A DNA stretch of 64,000 bases from Muribaculaceae bacterium (GTDB taxonomy: Bacteria; Bacteroidota; Bacteroidia; Bacteroidales; Muribaculaceae). Below, one piece after another: positions 7,336 through 17,030 of the stretch; positions within the stretch are counted from its first letter, which is position 1, and every line of letters starts with the position of its first letter. The stretch lies in assembly GCA_017409345.1 (NCBI GenBank), contig JAFQSX010000005.1, positions 55,100-119,099 of the forward strand. Reading direction: 5' to 3'. The notes beneath the pieces are model-generated. The model did no database searches. It was not told the origin of the DNA and saw only the letters and a list, made by a program, of their open reading frames with translations. The position numbers and the translations under genes are program-made.

Positions 7336-8643
7336 ATGCTATTAAGTAAAGCAAAAATAGTAATGAATGTGGTGCTCGCACTCTTTTGGGTGTGGTGCAC
7401 TTTTGGTTTTATAAGTGAAGAGATTGCACCTTTCTTGTTGAGCCTGAAATCAGGAATTTTTTTCTTGGTGGATGTGGTTTTAATGGTTACAGGGGTATTA
7501 GTGTTAAAGAATAAGTGGGATAAAATTTTTATTGGATCATTTTTGGCATTGAGCTTTTGGGTAACATGTATTTATAATGGTTATAGCATAATCTTTTATC
7601 TCAATGGTTTGCGAGAATTCATTTATCTATTGTGGCTTGTTCCATTGTTGCGGTTCATTTACAATAGTGATTATGGTGATGAGTTTGTAAAAAGATTTGA
7701 CAAGCATTTGTTTGTATTCTTAATTGTACAAGCAATATGTATTACGTTCCAATTTGTCAAATATGGGGCAAATGACCATGGTGGAGGCTCAATGGGTAAT
7801 GGGTTCTCTGGTATAGTTTCTATATTGATTTATCTAATTTCATTTTATTTAATGAAAAAAAAGATGAATCCTGAAAGTTATTGGAAGACAATACTAAACA
7901 ATAAATGGTTAATTATATTGTTATATCCAACACTTTTAAATGAAACAAAAATTAGTTTTATTTTATTGGCACTTTATTTCGTGTTATTGTTGCCATTGAC
8001 GAAAAAAACTACAATGAAACTGGTATTTTTATTTCCGGTAATTTGTGTGTTAATGTACTTTGTCTTTAATGTATATATGACGACTACCGATAGCCAATTT
8101 GATATAACAAGTCGGGATTTCTTAGAGGCATATTTTTATGCTGAAGAAGATGACGATATTATAGAATGGGTGTCAGTATTGCAAGAGAGAGGAGAAGATT
8201 TTGTCGCAGATGGTACTTTGGATATCCCCCGTTTTACAAAATACATTATGATTCCGGAATTAAATGAGTATTATCCAGGACATACAATAACGGGGTATGG
8301 ATTGGGTCACTTTAAAGGGGGGACAATGATTGAAAATTCCAAATTTTATATTGAAAATGAGTGGCTGCTTCGAGGGTCAATCCCATATGGATACCATGCT
8401 TATATTCAATTTGGTTTTTTTTCAATATTTTATTTTATATGGTTATGGTTCAGGTTTGTTAGTCTTAAATTAGATGTCAAAGCAAACAAGGAGATAATAA
8501 TATATATAATATTAATTACATTTATAATAATGTTATATAACGATTTCTTTAGGTGCGGAATATTATGTATTGCGTTTTTCTATATATTTACGCAAGCATT
8601 GCGATGGAATTCAGAAGAAAATAAAACGATTGAAACAACATAA
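7336..8643 (+). CDS. wzy: Putative O-antigen/exopolysaccharide polymerase (Wzy-like)
   Basis: 435 residues with about ten or more hydrophobic segments, rich in Phe, Leu and Ile. A large hydrophilic loop (about residues 245-350) lies between membrane blocks, as in Wzy and O-antigen ligase family proteins. There is no strong sequence motif, as is normal for polymerases, so the call rests on topology and on position between the BY-kinase and the sugar-nucleotide genes. Very AT-rich codon use compared with its neighbours, typical of the variable part of such loci. A ligase-type protein is the alternative. Confidence 0.7.
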   Translation: MLLSKAKIVMNVVLALFWVWCTFGFISEEIAPFLLSLKSGIFFLVDVVLMVTGVLVLKNKWDKIFIGSFLALSFWVTCIYNGYSIIFYLNGLREFIYLLWLVPLLRFIYNSDYGDEFVKRFDKHLFVFLIVQAICITFQFVKYGANDHGGGSMGNGFSGIVSILIYLISFYLMKKKMNPESYWKTILNNKWLIILLYPTLLNETKISFILLALYFVLLLPLTKKTTMKLVFLFPVICVLMYFVFNVYMTTTDSQFDITSRDFLEAYFYAEEDDDIIEWVSVLQERGEDFVADGTLDIPRFTKYIMIPELNEYYPGHTITGYGLGHFKGGTMIENSKFYIENEWLLRGSIPYGYHAYIQFGFFSIFYFIWLWFRFVSLKLDVKANKEIIIYIILITFIIMLYNDFFRCGILCIAFFYIFTQALRWNSEENKTIETT

Positions 8644-8648
8644 TAATT

Positions 8649-9626
8649 ATGCGCAAGATATTAGTAACCGGAGGAGCCGGATTTATTGGTTCAAATTTAT
8701 GTGAATACCTTTTGGCAAAAGGTGATTATGTGGTGTGTCTTGATAATTTTGCAACAGGACATATCGAAAATTTGTTGCCACTTATTGAGCAATATCCCGA
8801 TACGTTTAAATTAATCGTAGGGGATATTCGCAATCTTGAAGATTGTCGCAAGTCTGTTGAAGGAATGGAATATGTGCTTCACGAAGCGGCTTTAGGTTCA
8901 GTGCCTCGTTCGGTTAAGGACCCAATCACATCAAATGATGTGAATGTGGGCGGATTTTTGAATATGCTTGTCGCATCGCGCGATGCCGGAGTGAAACGAT
9001 TTGTATTCGCTGCAAGTTCGTCAACCTATGGCGATAGTGAGTCGTTGCCAAAGGTGGAAGATGTTATCGGACGTCCGCTTTCGCCTTATGCAATTACTAA
9101 ATATGTCAATGAACTATATGCCGATGTGTTTGCTCGCACTTATGGCCTCGAATTCATAGGCTTGCGCTATTTCAATGTGTTTGGACGCCGTCAAGACCCC
9201 AATGGCGCTTATGCAGCGGTAATTCCTTTGTTTGTGAAGAAATTTATGGCTCACGAAGCTCCTAATATCAATGGTGATGGTGAGTATAGCCGTGACTTCA
9301 CTTATATCGATAATGTGATACAAATGAATGACCTCGCTCTTCAAGCCGAAGCAGGCAGCGATGCTGTAAACCAAATCTATAACACGGCTTATGGTGAGCG
9401 CACAACATTGAATCAATTAGTAGAATATTTAAAAGAATACTTGTCGCAATACGATGCCGAAATTGCTAACGTTATACCTACACATGGTCCTAATCGAGTG
9501 GGAGATATCCCTCATTCACTTGCGTGTGTGGATAAGGCAAAACGATTATTGGGCTACAATCCTAAATTCAGCATGAAACAAGGATTGAAAGAAGCGTGTG
9601 GATGGTATTGGAATAACCTTAAATAA
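8649..9626 (+). CDS. tviC: UDP-N-acetylglucosamine/glucuronate-type 4-epimerase (WbpP/TviC family)
   Basis: 325 residues, an extended short-chain dehydrogenase/reductase. The Rossmann motif is GGAGFIGS (8-15) and the catalytic YxxxK is YAITK. The signature [13 protein letters not shown], the DNFATGH segment and [19 protein letters not shown] follow the WbpP/TviC family very closely. It interconverts UDP-GlcNAc and UDP-GalNAc (or the corresponding uronates) using bound NAD. It sits 5 bases after wzy and 10 bases before the matching dehydrogenase, as in Vi-antigen-type loci, so the pair should supply UDP-GalNAcA to the polymer. Confidence 0.9.
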   Translation: MRKILVTGGAGFIGSNLCEYLLAKGDYVVCLDNFATGHIENLLPLIEQYPDTFKLIVGDIRNLEDCRKSVEGMEYVLHEAALGSVPRSVKDPITSNDVNVGGFLNMLVASRDAGVKRFVFAASSSTYGDSESLPKVEDVIGRPLSPYAITKYVNELYADVFARTYGLEFIGLRYFNVFGRRQDPNGAYAAVIPLFVKKFMAHEAPNINGDGEYSRDFTYIDNVIQMNDLALQAEAGSDAVNQIYNTAYGERTTLNQLVEYLKEYLSQYDAEIANVIPTHGPNRVGDIPHSLACVDKAKRLLGYNPKFSMKQGLKEACGWYWNNLK

Positions 9627-9636
9627 AAGTATAGTT

Positions 9637-10905
9637 ATGAATAAAGAAATTAAGATTGCGGTAATAGGTCTTGGTTATGTGGGATTGCCATTGGCCCGCC
9701 TATTCTCTACAAAATATACAACAGTGGGCTTTGATATGAACAAAGCTCGTGTTGATGCATTGATGCAAGGTCATGATGCGACACTTGAAGTGGCCGATGA
9801 TTTGTTGCAAAGTGCAATAGCCAACGGATTTAAATGTACTGCCGATGTGGAAGACATTCGCGACTGCAATTTCTATGTGGTGGCAGTGCCTACTCCTGTC
9901 GACCGTGATAATAATCCTGATTTGACTCCTCTCTATGGAGCAAGTGAAACTGTGGGTAAAGTTATTGCTAAAGATGATATCGTGGTTTATGAATCAACTG
10001 TATATCCCGGAGTGACTGAAGATGAATGTATCCCTGTGGTGGAACGTGTATCGGGGTTGAAATATAATGTTGATTTCTATGCCGGTTATTCTCCCGAGCG
10101 CATTAACCCGGGCGATAAGCTACACACCGTAGAAAAAATTAAAAAGGTGACATCGGGCTCAACTCCCGAAATTGGTAAGATTGTCGATGAGGTGTATTCA
10201 TCGGTGATCACAGCCGGCACACATCTTGCACCCACAATCAAAGTGGCAGAAGCCGCTAAAGTTATCGAAAATTCACAACGTGATATAAATATAGCCTTCG
10301 TAAATGAATTGGCGAAAATTTTCAATCTCATGGGTATTGATACACAAGCTGTGCTTGAGGCTGCCGGAACAAAATGGAATTTCTTGCCATTCCGTCCCGG
10401 ATTGGTTGGCGGTCACTGTATCGGTGTCGACCCATATTATTTGGCCATGTGTGCTCAACGTTATGGCTATAACCCCGAAATTATTCTTGCCGGACGTCGC
10501 ATGAATGATAGTATGGGCGAATATGTGGCCTCGCAAGTGGTGAAGTTGATGATTAAGAAGGGGCTCCAAGTTAATGGTAGTCGTATAGCGTTGTTGGGCT
10601 TCACTTTCAAAGAAAATTGCCCCGATGTTCGTAATACTAAGGTGATAGATATCTATAACGCTCTAAAAGAGTATAATATTGAAATAATGGTCTATGACCC
10701 ATGGGCCAATACTGTTGTCGCTCAACGCGAATATGGTGTGGAAATTCACAATGAATTGCCTGCCGGCGAAAAATACGACGCAGCTATCGTGGCAGTAGCG
10801 CATAATGAGTTCAAGTCGCTCGATGTCAAATCGTTGTTGAAAGAGAATAGCGTTGTTTACGATGTGAAGTGGATGCTTGATGGCGCGGCTGATGGTAAAT
10901 TATAA
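9637..10905 (+). CDS. tviB: UDP-HexNAc 6-dehydrogenase (TviB/WbpA family)
   Basis: 422 residues from the ATG at 9637, after the epimerase stop; an upstream in-frame GTG at 9598 would overlap the epimerase. N-terminal Rossmann motif [10 protein letters not shown] and the segment [27 protein letters not shown] are typical. The catalytic Cys is in [12 protein letters not shown]. Residues [23 protein letters not shown] and [16 protein letters not shown] follow TviB strongly. It oxidises UDP-GlcNAc or UDP-GalNAc at C6 with two NAD to the uronic acid. Acts with the epimerase just upstream; the product makes the exopolysaccharide acidic. Confidence 0.92.
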   Translation: MNKEIKIAVIGLGYVGLPLARLFSTKYTTVGFDMNKARVDALMQGHDATLEVADDLLQSAIANGFKCTADVEDIRDCNFYVVAVPTPVDRDNNPDLTPLYGASETVGKVIAKDDIVVYESTVYPGVTEDECIPVVERVSGLKYNVDFYAGYSPERINPGDKLHTVEKIKKVTSGSTPEIGKIVDEVYSSVITAGTHLAPTIKVAEAAKVIENSQRDINIAFVNELAKIFNLMGIDTQAVLEAAGTKWNFLPFRPGLVGGHCIGVDPYYLAMCAQRYGYNPEIILAGRRMNDSMGEYVASQVVKLMIKKGLQVNGSRIALLGFTFKENCPDVRNTKVIDIYNALKEYNIEIMVYDPWANTVVAQREYGVEIHNELPAGEKYDAAIVAVAHNEFKSLDVKSLLKENSVVYDVKWMLDGAADGKL

Positions 10906-10920
10906 TTGAAAGAAACAGAA

Positions 10921-12378
10921 ATGTCGCAAGAGGATATAAAGCAAAAGGCCGTCAAAGGTATATTCTGGAGTTTTTGTGAACGCTTTGGCTCATTGTTGAT
11001 TCTATTTACAGCCAATATAGTATTGGCACGAATACTCACACCCGATGATTTTGGTCTTGTGGGTATTTTGATGGCATTTGTGATGATTTCTCAAATACTG
11101 ATTGATGGAGGCCTAGGTAATGCATTAATTCAGCGACAAAAAATTACTACTGTTGATTGCTCTACCGTCTTTTTCACTAATTTGGCAGTAGCGGTGGTGT
11201 GTTATGCCGCATTATATTTTGGAGCCGATGCGATAGCTTCATTTTATAATCAAATATTGTTGTCCCAACTCATAAAAGTGTTGGGGGTGGTTGTGATTAT
11301 TGATGCATTTGGAGCAGTGCAGAATAATCTGTTGATGAAGAATATTGACTTTAAACGCATCACAATAGTAAAGGTAGTTGCTGCATTGATTTCTACTATT
11401 GCAGCTATTGTCGCAGCAATAGTAGGTGTGGGGGTGTGGTCGTTGGTTGTTCAATATGTTGTTAATAGCGTCGTTAAAAGTGCGCTTTTGTGGATATTGT
11501 CTTCATGGCGACCGGTATTGGTGTTTAGTAAAGCATCTTTTAGGACATTGTTTGGCTATGGGTCAAAGTTGTTGTTGGCAAATGTGTTGAGTGAGGCATA
11601 TCGTAATTTACAAGTACTCATTATCGGCAAGTTTTTTCCAAAAGCAGAAGTGGGATATTATTCACAAGCCAAACATCTACAAGATGTGCCTGTCACAACA
11701 ATTTTGACAGTAGTAAATCAAGTGACATTTCCGGTTTTTTCTCAATTGCAAGATGATAAAGAACAATTAGTGAGAGGATTGAGACGAAGCCTTAAAATAT
11801 TGACATTTTTGAACTTTCCATTGATGATGTGTCTTGTGATTATGGCTGAGCCAATCTTTAGACTGTTATTTGGAGAGCAATGGATGTCTTCGGTGCCTTA
11901 TTTTCAATGGTTGTGTGGTGGCTTTGGATTATTATTGGTAATCCATAATACTAATATTAATGCAATAAAAGCGGTAGGAAGAAGTGAGATTGTATTATAT
12001 CTTGAGATAATAAAGAAGGTGCTTGGTTTAGGAATGATTTTTGGATTTATATTGCTTGGCTATGGAGCAATGAGCATAATGTGGGCCTTGGCGATAAACT
12101 CATTTGTTGAATTTTTCTTGAACGGATATTTTACGGGGAAATATATCGGTTATGGAATAATTAGTCAAGCACGAGATGTAATGCCCAATTTGATTGTTAC
12201 TGCGATTGCATCGGTGGCGGCATATTCACTATCTTTTGTAAATATGCATTACATGTTATTGCTTGTGGCTCAAGCAATATGTTTCATTGGGGTGTATTTG
12301 GCCGTTATGAAAGTTGCCAAAGTCGAAATTTTTGAGTATCTTGCAGTCGAATTAAAATCAAGACTCAAGAAGAAATGA
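10921..12378 (+). CDS. wzx: Wzx-type polysaccharide flippase (MOP/MVF superfamily)
   Basis: 485 residues from the ATG at 10921; a TTG five codons earlier is less likely. N-terminal GIFWSFCERFGSLLILF followed by VLARILTPDDFGLVGI is the hallmark of the polysaccharide-transporter branch of the MOP exporters. About 14 hydrophobic segments run through the protein. Flips undecaprenyl-linked repeat units to the periplasmic face for Wzy. Its last four bases (ATGA) overlap the start of the next gene, so the two are probably translationally coupled. Confidence 0.9.
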   Translation: MSQEDIKQKAVKGIFWSFCERFGSLLILFTANIVLARILTPDDFGLVGILMAFVMISQILIDGGLGNALIQRQKITTVDCSTVFFTNLAVAVVCYAALYFGADAIASFYNQILLSQLIKVLGVVVIIDAFGAVQNNLLMKNIDFKRITIVKVVAALISTIAAIVAAIVGVGVWSLVVQYVVNSVVKSALLWILSSWRPVLVFSKASFRTLFGYGSKLLLANVLSEAYRNLQVLIIGKFFPKAEVGYYSQAKHLQDVPVTTILTVVNQVTFPVFSQLQDDKEQLVRGLRRSLKILTFLNFPLMMCLVIMAEPIFRLLFGEQWMSSVPYFQWLCGGFGLLLVIHNTNINAIKAVGRSEIVLYLEIIKKVLGLGMIFGFILLGYGAMSIMWALAINSFVEFFLNGYFTGKYIGYGIISQARDVMPNLIVTAIASVAAYSLSFVNMHYMLLLVAQAICFIGVYLAVMKVAKVEIFEYLAVELKSRLKKK

Positions 12379-13592
12379 AAAAAATAGCAAAAGCGATTTT
12401 GCGTCCCCCTTACGCCTATGCGCGTTATGTTTATTTTAGATACATAAAACAAGGTTTTTATACTTCTACTGAGGTGGTGTCTCAAGAATTGAATTTGAAC
12501 GCTGTCTCAGATTTCCCTATGTCGTATTTTGGCTATTACAATGTATCGCCCGAAAACAATAAAGGGCAAGTGCTTTATTGTGTGCCTACGGGAAAGGATT
12601 GCATCGCGCTTTATTATCGTGACGCCAATGGTGAACATGAGATAGGGGAGACTAAAGCATATAACTTGCAACAAGGTTGTATGTCGCAATGGGGCTATAC
12701 CAATCCCAATCGCGCATACTATAATAGATATAATCAATCTACCGATAAATATGAAGGGGTAGTCTATGATGTCGATGCTCAAAAAGAAATTGACACATTG
12801 CCCATGCCTATATATGCGCTCTCAAAGCAAGAAGATTTTGCGTTGTCGCTCAATTTTGACCGATTGGCGGTGATGCGTCCCGATTACGGGTATTTCTGCC
12901 ATAAAAATCTTGAGATGCCTATGAATGATGCCGATGGTATATGGCATGTTGATGTGGCAACAAAAGATGTGAAATTGATAATCACTTTGCAGCAATTAAT
13001 CGATCTTAAGCCCGTCGAAACTATGGAGGGAGCTCGACATAAGGTTAATCATATAGACATCTCTCCAGATGGCAAGCGCTTCATGTTCCTACATCGTTGG
13101 GTAGGCCCTAAGGGACGTTATATGCGTTTGATAACAGCTAATGCCGATGGCTCGGATATGTATATCCTCAATGGCGACAAAATGACTTCTCACTCATATT
13201 GGGTTGATAATAACCGGATAGTCTCATTTTGCCACACTCCCGAAACAGGAGATGCTTATGTGATGTTTGAGGATAAAACCGATAACCGCAAATTGTTGTC
13301 AAAAAAACTCCCAGTAACCGATGGTCACCCATCAACAATCAATCAAGGGGAGTGGATGGTAACTGATAGTTATCCAGGTTATGATGCGATGTCGCGATTG
13401 TATCTTTACAATATTAAAACTGATAAACTCATTTGTCTTGGTCGTTTCTATCAACCTTTGAAATATAAAGGACCGGGGCGAATTGACCTGCACCCAAAAT
13501 GGAATATGCAAGGCACTCATGTATATTTCGAATCGGGACATGATGGCAAGCGCAGATTGTATTCAATAAATGTTGAGCCGTTGCTAAAATAG
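12375..13592 (+). CDS. WD40/TolB-like beta-propeller protein of unknown function in the exopolysaccharide locus
   Basis: 405 residues without a classical signal peptide; the N-terminus is basic and aromatic (Arg, Tyr). The body has propeller-type blades such as HIDISPDGKRFMFLHRW and IDLHPKWNMQGTHVYFESG with SPDGK and HPKW turns, like TolB/oligogalacturonate-lyase-type seven-blade propellers. It overlaps wzx by ATGA and is followed 7 bases later by a GT4 gene, so it belongs to the operon. Possible roles are an enzyme (propeller lyase or sugar-binding enzyme) or a scaffold for the assembly enzymes. No catalytic residues are assigned. Confidence 0.6.
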   Translation: MKKIAKAILRPPYAYARYVYFRYIKQGFYTSTEVVSQELNLNAVSDFPMSYFGYYNVSPENNKGQVLYCVPTGKDCIALYYRDANGEHEIGETKAYNLQQGCMSQWGYTNPNRAYYNRYNQSTDKYEGVVYDVDAQKEIDTLPMPIYALSKQEDFALSLNFDRLAVMRPDYGYFCHKNLEMPMNDADGIWHVDVATKDVKLIITLQQLIDLKPVETMEGARHKVNHIDISPDGKRFMFLHRWVGPKGRYMRLITANADGSDMYILNGDKMTSHSYWVDNNRIVSFCHTPETGDAYVMFEDKTDNRKLLSKKLPVTDGHPSTINQGEWMVTDSYPGYDAMSRLYLYNIKTDKLICLGRFYQPLKYKGPGRIDLHPKWNMQGTHVYFESGHDGKRRLYSINVEPLLK

Positions 13593-13599
13593 GATAGAT

Positions 13600-14664
13600 A
13601 TGAATATATTGATGATAAATCAAGACCAATTTGGATATAAGGCAGGTTATTACCACTATTGTAAACATTTGGTGAAGCAAGGGCATAAGATAACTTATTT
13701 ATGTAATGACCATGGTTTGCCAAAAATGAATATTGATGGAATTCGTGTAATTTATGTCAAAGAATCAAGTAGCATAAAATGGCGTAAGATATTCCTCTCA
13801 AAAATCAAAGAACTCAAAGCGGAAGAAACAATAGATATTGCGTTATGTTCCTATTTTAGGGGGTGTAGTATATTGAAAACTATTTCAAAGGGATTGCCAA
13901 TAGTGATTGATGTTAGATCGGGTGATTTGTCAAAAAATGAGATAAAACGCAAATTATATAATAGAATCATAAAGTTTGAGGCGTCTTTATTTAGTCATAT
14001 AATGATTTTAAGTGGATCATTGGCAAAATTACTTAAGTTAAAGGAGGGTTCTTATGATGTAGTCCCATTGGGAGCCGATGAGATAAGTGATGCGTCACGA
14101 CAATATGAAGCAATAAAAATGTTATATGTGGGTACGTTGCAACAACGTGATATCCATAAAACGGTTGAGGGATTGGCTGATTTTTGCAAGAAATATCCAG
14201 AGGCCGATATAGAATACGATATTATTGGTTTTGGTTTGCCAGAAGAAGAAGCCTTAATAAACCAGACGATTGTGAATAATGACCTTTCAAATAAAGTGTT
14301 TTTTCATGGTCGTGTAAATTATGAAAATCTAAAATCATTTTTTGATAAGGCAAATTTAGGTATTGCGTTTGTGCCAATGACTCCGTACTATGATTGTCAG
14401 CCTTCAACCAAAATCTATGAATATGTTTTGTCGGGAATGTATTGTATCGCAACTAATACATACGAAAATAGGATATTAATAGAGCCTATTAATGGATTGA
14501 TATGTGATGATAATCCCGAATCATTTAGTGAGGCATTAGTGCGATATTATAAAATGAATAAAATATCGTTTGATTCAGAAAAGATAAAGCAGTCAATGTC
14601 GCAGTATTTATGGGAGAGCGTGATTAAAGATAAATTATTGCAATTGTTAAATAGATTTTGTTAG
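13600..14664 (+). CDS. Glycosyltransferase family 4 (GT-B fold)
   Basis: 354 residues. N-terminal MINQDQFGYKAGYYHYCKHL is an acceptor-side Rossmann start. The donor side has MLYVGTLQQRD, YDIIGFGLPEEE, FFHGRVNYENL and the segment PSTKIYEYVLSGMYCIATN in place of the usual EGFGLP..EAMACG motif. This fits a GT4-like retaining transferase with a divergent donor loop. Operon gene, 7 bases after the propeller gene; its stop is 128 bases before the most likely start of the next GT4. Very AT-rich. Sugar specificity unknown. Confidence 0.8.
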   Translation: MNILMINQDQFGYKAGYYHYCKHLVKQGHKITYLCNDHGLPKMNIDGIRVIYVKESSSIKWRKIFLSKIKELKAEETIDIALCSYFRGCSILKTISKGLPIVIDVRSGDLSKNEIKRKLYNRIIKFEASLFSHIMILSGSLAKLLKLKEGSYDVVPLGADEISDASRQYEAIKMLYVGTLQQRDIHKTVEGLADFCKKYPEADIEYDIIGFGLPEEEALINQTIVNNDLSNKVFFHGRVNYENLKSFFDKANLGIAFVPMTPYYDCQPSTKIYEYVLSGMYCIATNTYENRILIEPINGLICDDNPESFSEALVRYYKMNKISFDSEKIKQSMSQYLWESVIKDKLLQLLNRFC

Positions 14665-14792
14665 GCATTGAAAGGAGGTTCGCATTAGTTGAAAAGATTG
14701 TTTGGGTTGAATGCATAAATAATAAGAAGAAGAAATATTTGAGTGCTTTTTTCGTTAGAAATATAGATATATATTTTAATATTCTTATTTTT

Positions 14793-15977
14793 ATGAAAAA
14801 GGTCCTAATCGTTAATAAATTTTATTATCCACGAGGTGGAGATTGTATATGTGCAATAAATTTGGAGAAATTGTTGCGTCAAAAGGGTCATGAAGTTGCA
14901 GTGTTTGCAATGAAATATGATGAAAATATACAATCGGAATATTCTAAATATTTTGCCTCCAATGTGGATTTTGCCGGAGGAATTGGCTCGAAATTAAATG
15001 CTGCACAACGAATATTTGGCAAAGGTTCGATTAAAAAAGAATTTGCGCGTATGTTAAATGAGTTCAACCCCGATGTCGTGCATCTTCATAATATACATTC
15101 ATATCTTTCTCCTATTGTGGCAAAGATGGCGAAACAATATGGAGCAAAGGTAGTATGGACATTGCATGATTATAAGTTATTATGTCCGTCATATGCCTGT
15201 CTAAATAATGGAGCACCATGTGAGTTATGTTATGATGATAAGAAATGGGTGTTGAAAAACAGATGTATGAAAGGAAGTTTGGTGGCGAGTGCTCTTGCTT
15301 ATTTAGAAGCTAAATATTGGAATCGAACCAAGCTTGAAAAATATGTAGATGCATTTGTGTGCCCAAGTGCTTTTATGCAAAGTCGCATGAAATTAGGAAA
15401 TTTTGGAAAGTTAAATGTGGTGTGTAACTTTGTAGACCCTGTTAAGTTGGAATTGTTTAAGTCTCAAGATGTAAATTATCGACAGGATTATTATGTGTAT
15501 GTTGGCCGACTCTCAGAGGAAAAAGGTATCGCTACATTGGTAAATGTTGCAAAGGAGATTGATTTTAATCTAAAAATCGTTGGAGGAGGGCCACTTGAGA
15601 ATCAATTAAGGCAAATTTGTGAAAATAATCCACAAATAGAGTTCTTGGGGCATCAAAATGCTGAGGCTGTTGCAAAATTGTTATCATCTGCACGTTGTTC
15701 GGTAGTGCCTTCGGTGTGCTATGAAAACAATCCATTAAGTGTAATAGAGTCTTTATGTGCCGGCACTCCTGTAGTCGGTTCTAAAATAGCCGGTATCCCG
15801 GAGTTGATTGACGATAATTGTGGGGCGGTTTTTGAGCCTGGCGGAGAAGAGTCGTTAAGACAATCTTTGCGTATTATGCTTTCGAAAAATTGGCAATATG
15901 ATAGAATAAAACAAGATGCATTGGAAAAGTTCTCGCCAGAAATTCATTATCAAAAATTAATTGAAATTTATGGTTGA
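14793..15977 (+). CDS. Glycosyltransferase family 4 (GT-B fold)
   Basis: 394 residues from the ATG at 14793 (MKKVLIVNKFYYPRGG). The frame stays open to 14658, but the extra 45 residues are AT-rich and unlike the family. The N-terminal glycine loop YPRGGDC, the acceptor-site HLHNIHSYLSP and TLHDYKLLCPSY, and a Cys-rich insertion (CLNNGAPCELC) are typical of WcaI/RfaB-type GT4 enzymes. Donor motifs: VYVGRLSEEKG, VGGGPLE, and NPLSVIESLCAGTPVVGS with Glu-x7-Glu-like spacing. The 128-base gap upstream is the largest inside the locus. Confidence 0.88.
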   Translation: MKKVLIVNKFYYPRGGDCICAINLEKLLRQKGHEVAVFAMKYDENIQSEYSKYFASNVDFAGGIGSKLNAAQRIFGKGSIKKEFARMLNEFNPDVVHLHNIHSYLSPIVAKMAKQYGAKVVWTLHDYKLLCPSYACLNNGAPCELCYDDKKWVLKNRCMKGSLVASALAYLEAKYWNRTKLEKYVDAFVCPSAFMQSRMKLGNFGKLNVVCNFVDPVKLELFKSQDVNYRQDYYVYVGRLSEEKGIATLVNVAKEIDFNLKIVGGGPLENQLRQICENNPQIEFLGHQNAEAVAKLLSSARCSVVPSVCYENNPLSVIESLCAGTPVVGSKIAGIPELIDDNCGAVFEPGGEESLRQSLRIMLSKNWQYDRIKQDALEKFSPEIHYQKLIEIYG

Positions 15978-16003
15978 GAATAATGACATAATTATTATCT
16001 TTG
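15974..16003 (+). promoter_or_regulatory. Internal promoter before the radical SAM gene
   Basis: TATCTTTG (15996-16003) matches the -7 consensus, and GTTG/TTG at 15974-15976 lies 19 bases upstream, overlapping the stop codon of the preceding GT4. The start codon is 20 bases downstream. The spacing is near ideal, so the radical SAM gene and the last GT4 can probably be transcribed separately from the main operon. Confidence 0.6.
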
Positions 16004-16022
16004 CAAATAAAAATATATTATA

Positions 16023-17030
16023 ATGAAAAATATAGTACAAGGAAGCTTAATAACTACATTCCGATGTAACGCAAAGTGTAATATGTGTAATATTTGGCAA
16101 CATCAAACTCGCCCAGAGGAAGAGATTGATGCATCATATTATGAGAAATTGCCTCCTGGGTTGCGTATAAATATTACAGGTGGCGAAGCTACTATTAGAA
16201 AAGATATTGATAAGATTTTCGAGATACTTTATCCAAAAGCATCATTGTTGGAACTTAGTACCAATGGTTATAATACAGAGAAAATTGTAGAATTGGCAAA
16301 TAAATATCCAAATATACTTATTCGTGTAAGTGTAGAAGGGTTGCCAAAAATAAATGACTCTAAACGTGGATTGGTAAATGGTTTTGATCATGCGCTTCGC
16401 ACAATGTTGGAGTTAAAGAAAACCAAGTGTAAAAATATTGGATTTTCAGTAGTAATCTCACCCGACAATTATAAGGATTTGGTTCATTTATATGAATTAT
16501 GTGTGGCATTGGATGTAGAATTAGGTAATTCAACAGTGCATAATTCATGGTATTTCCATAAAGATGATAATATTATTGAAAGTGAAGGCGCTTTAGAACA
16601 ACATGAATTATTTGTAAAAGCATTATTGACATCAAAACGTCGAGGCTTTAAAAATCGTTTGAAAGACTATGGTCGTGCATTTTTCAATCGTTCGATTCAT
16701 CGTCGCCTTCGTGGAGATAAACCTGGTTATCGCCCCGCGTGTGGAGCTATGACCGATTTCTTCTTTATTGACCCATGGGGAAATGTGTCACCATGTAATG
16801 GCTCGGGTGAAGAATGGGTAGTAGGAAATATTAAAGAAGATTCATTTGAAAATATTATGGCTTCGGATAAAGCTAAAGCTGTAATGGAAAAAGTGAATAA
16901 TTGTAATCGCAATTGTGCGTTCATTGTAACAGAGCGTCATGATATGGTGCGTCGCCCATGGATTCCTATTAAATGGGTGTTGAAAAATAAATGGCGCATT
17001 TATCGCGGCAAAGATATTTGCTGGGATTAA
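16023..17030 (+). CDS. Radical SAM protein with SPASM/Twitch-like C-terminus
   Basis: 335 residues. The cluster motif is Cys15-x3-Cys19-x2-Cys22 (RCNAKCNMC), followed by the SAM-binding ITGGEATIR. The C-terminal part has Cys240, Cys258, Cys294 and Cys298 with WGNVSPCNG and VVGNI, as in SPASM/Twitch domains that bind an auxiliary Fe-S cluster. No peptide substrate gene is nearby, so a sugar, lipid carrier or unlinked peptide substrate is open. It lies inside a polysaccharide operon but behind its own promoter, and the next GT4 starts directly at its stop codon. Clearly a radical SAM enzyme; the reaction is unknown. Confidence 0.85.
   Translation: MKNIVQGSLITTFRCNAKCNMCNIWQHQTRPEEEIDASYYEKLPPGLRINITGGEATIRKDIDKIFEILYPKASLLELSTNGYNTEKIVELANKYPNILIRVSVEGLPKINDSKRGLVNGFDHALRTMLELKKTKCKNIGFSVVISPDNYKDLVHLYELCVALDVELGNSTVHNSWYFHKDDNIIESEGALEQHELFVKALLTSKRRGFKNRLKDYGRAFFNRSIHRRLRGDKPGYRPACGAMTDFFFIDPWGNVSPCNGSGEEWVVGNIKEDSFENIMASDKAKAVMEKVNNCNRNCAFIVTERHDMVRRPWIPIKWVLKNKWRIYRGKDICWD

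Noticed and set aside
14658-14792. Longer N-terminus of the second GT4
   Set aside because: The 45 extra residues do not align with GT4 starts, while MKKVLIVNKFYYPRGG at 14793 is the usual beginning.
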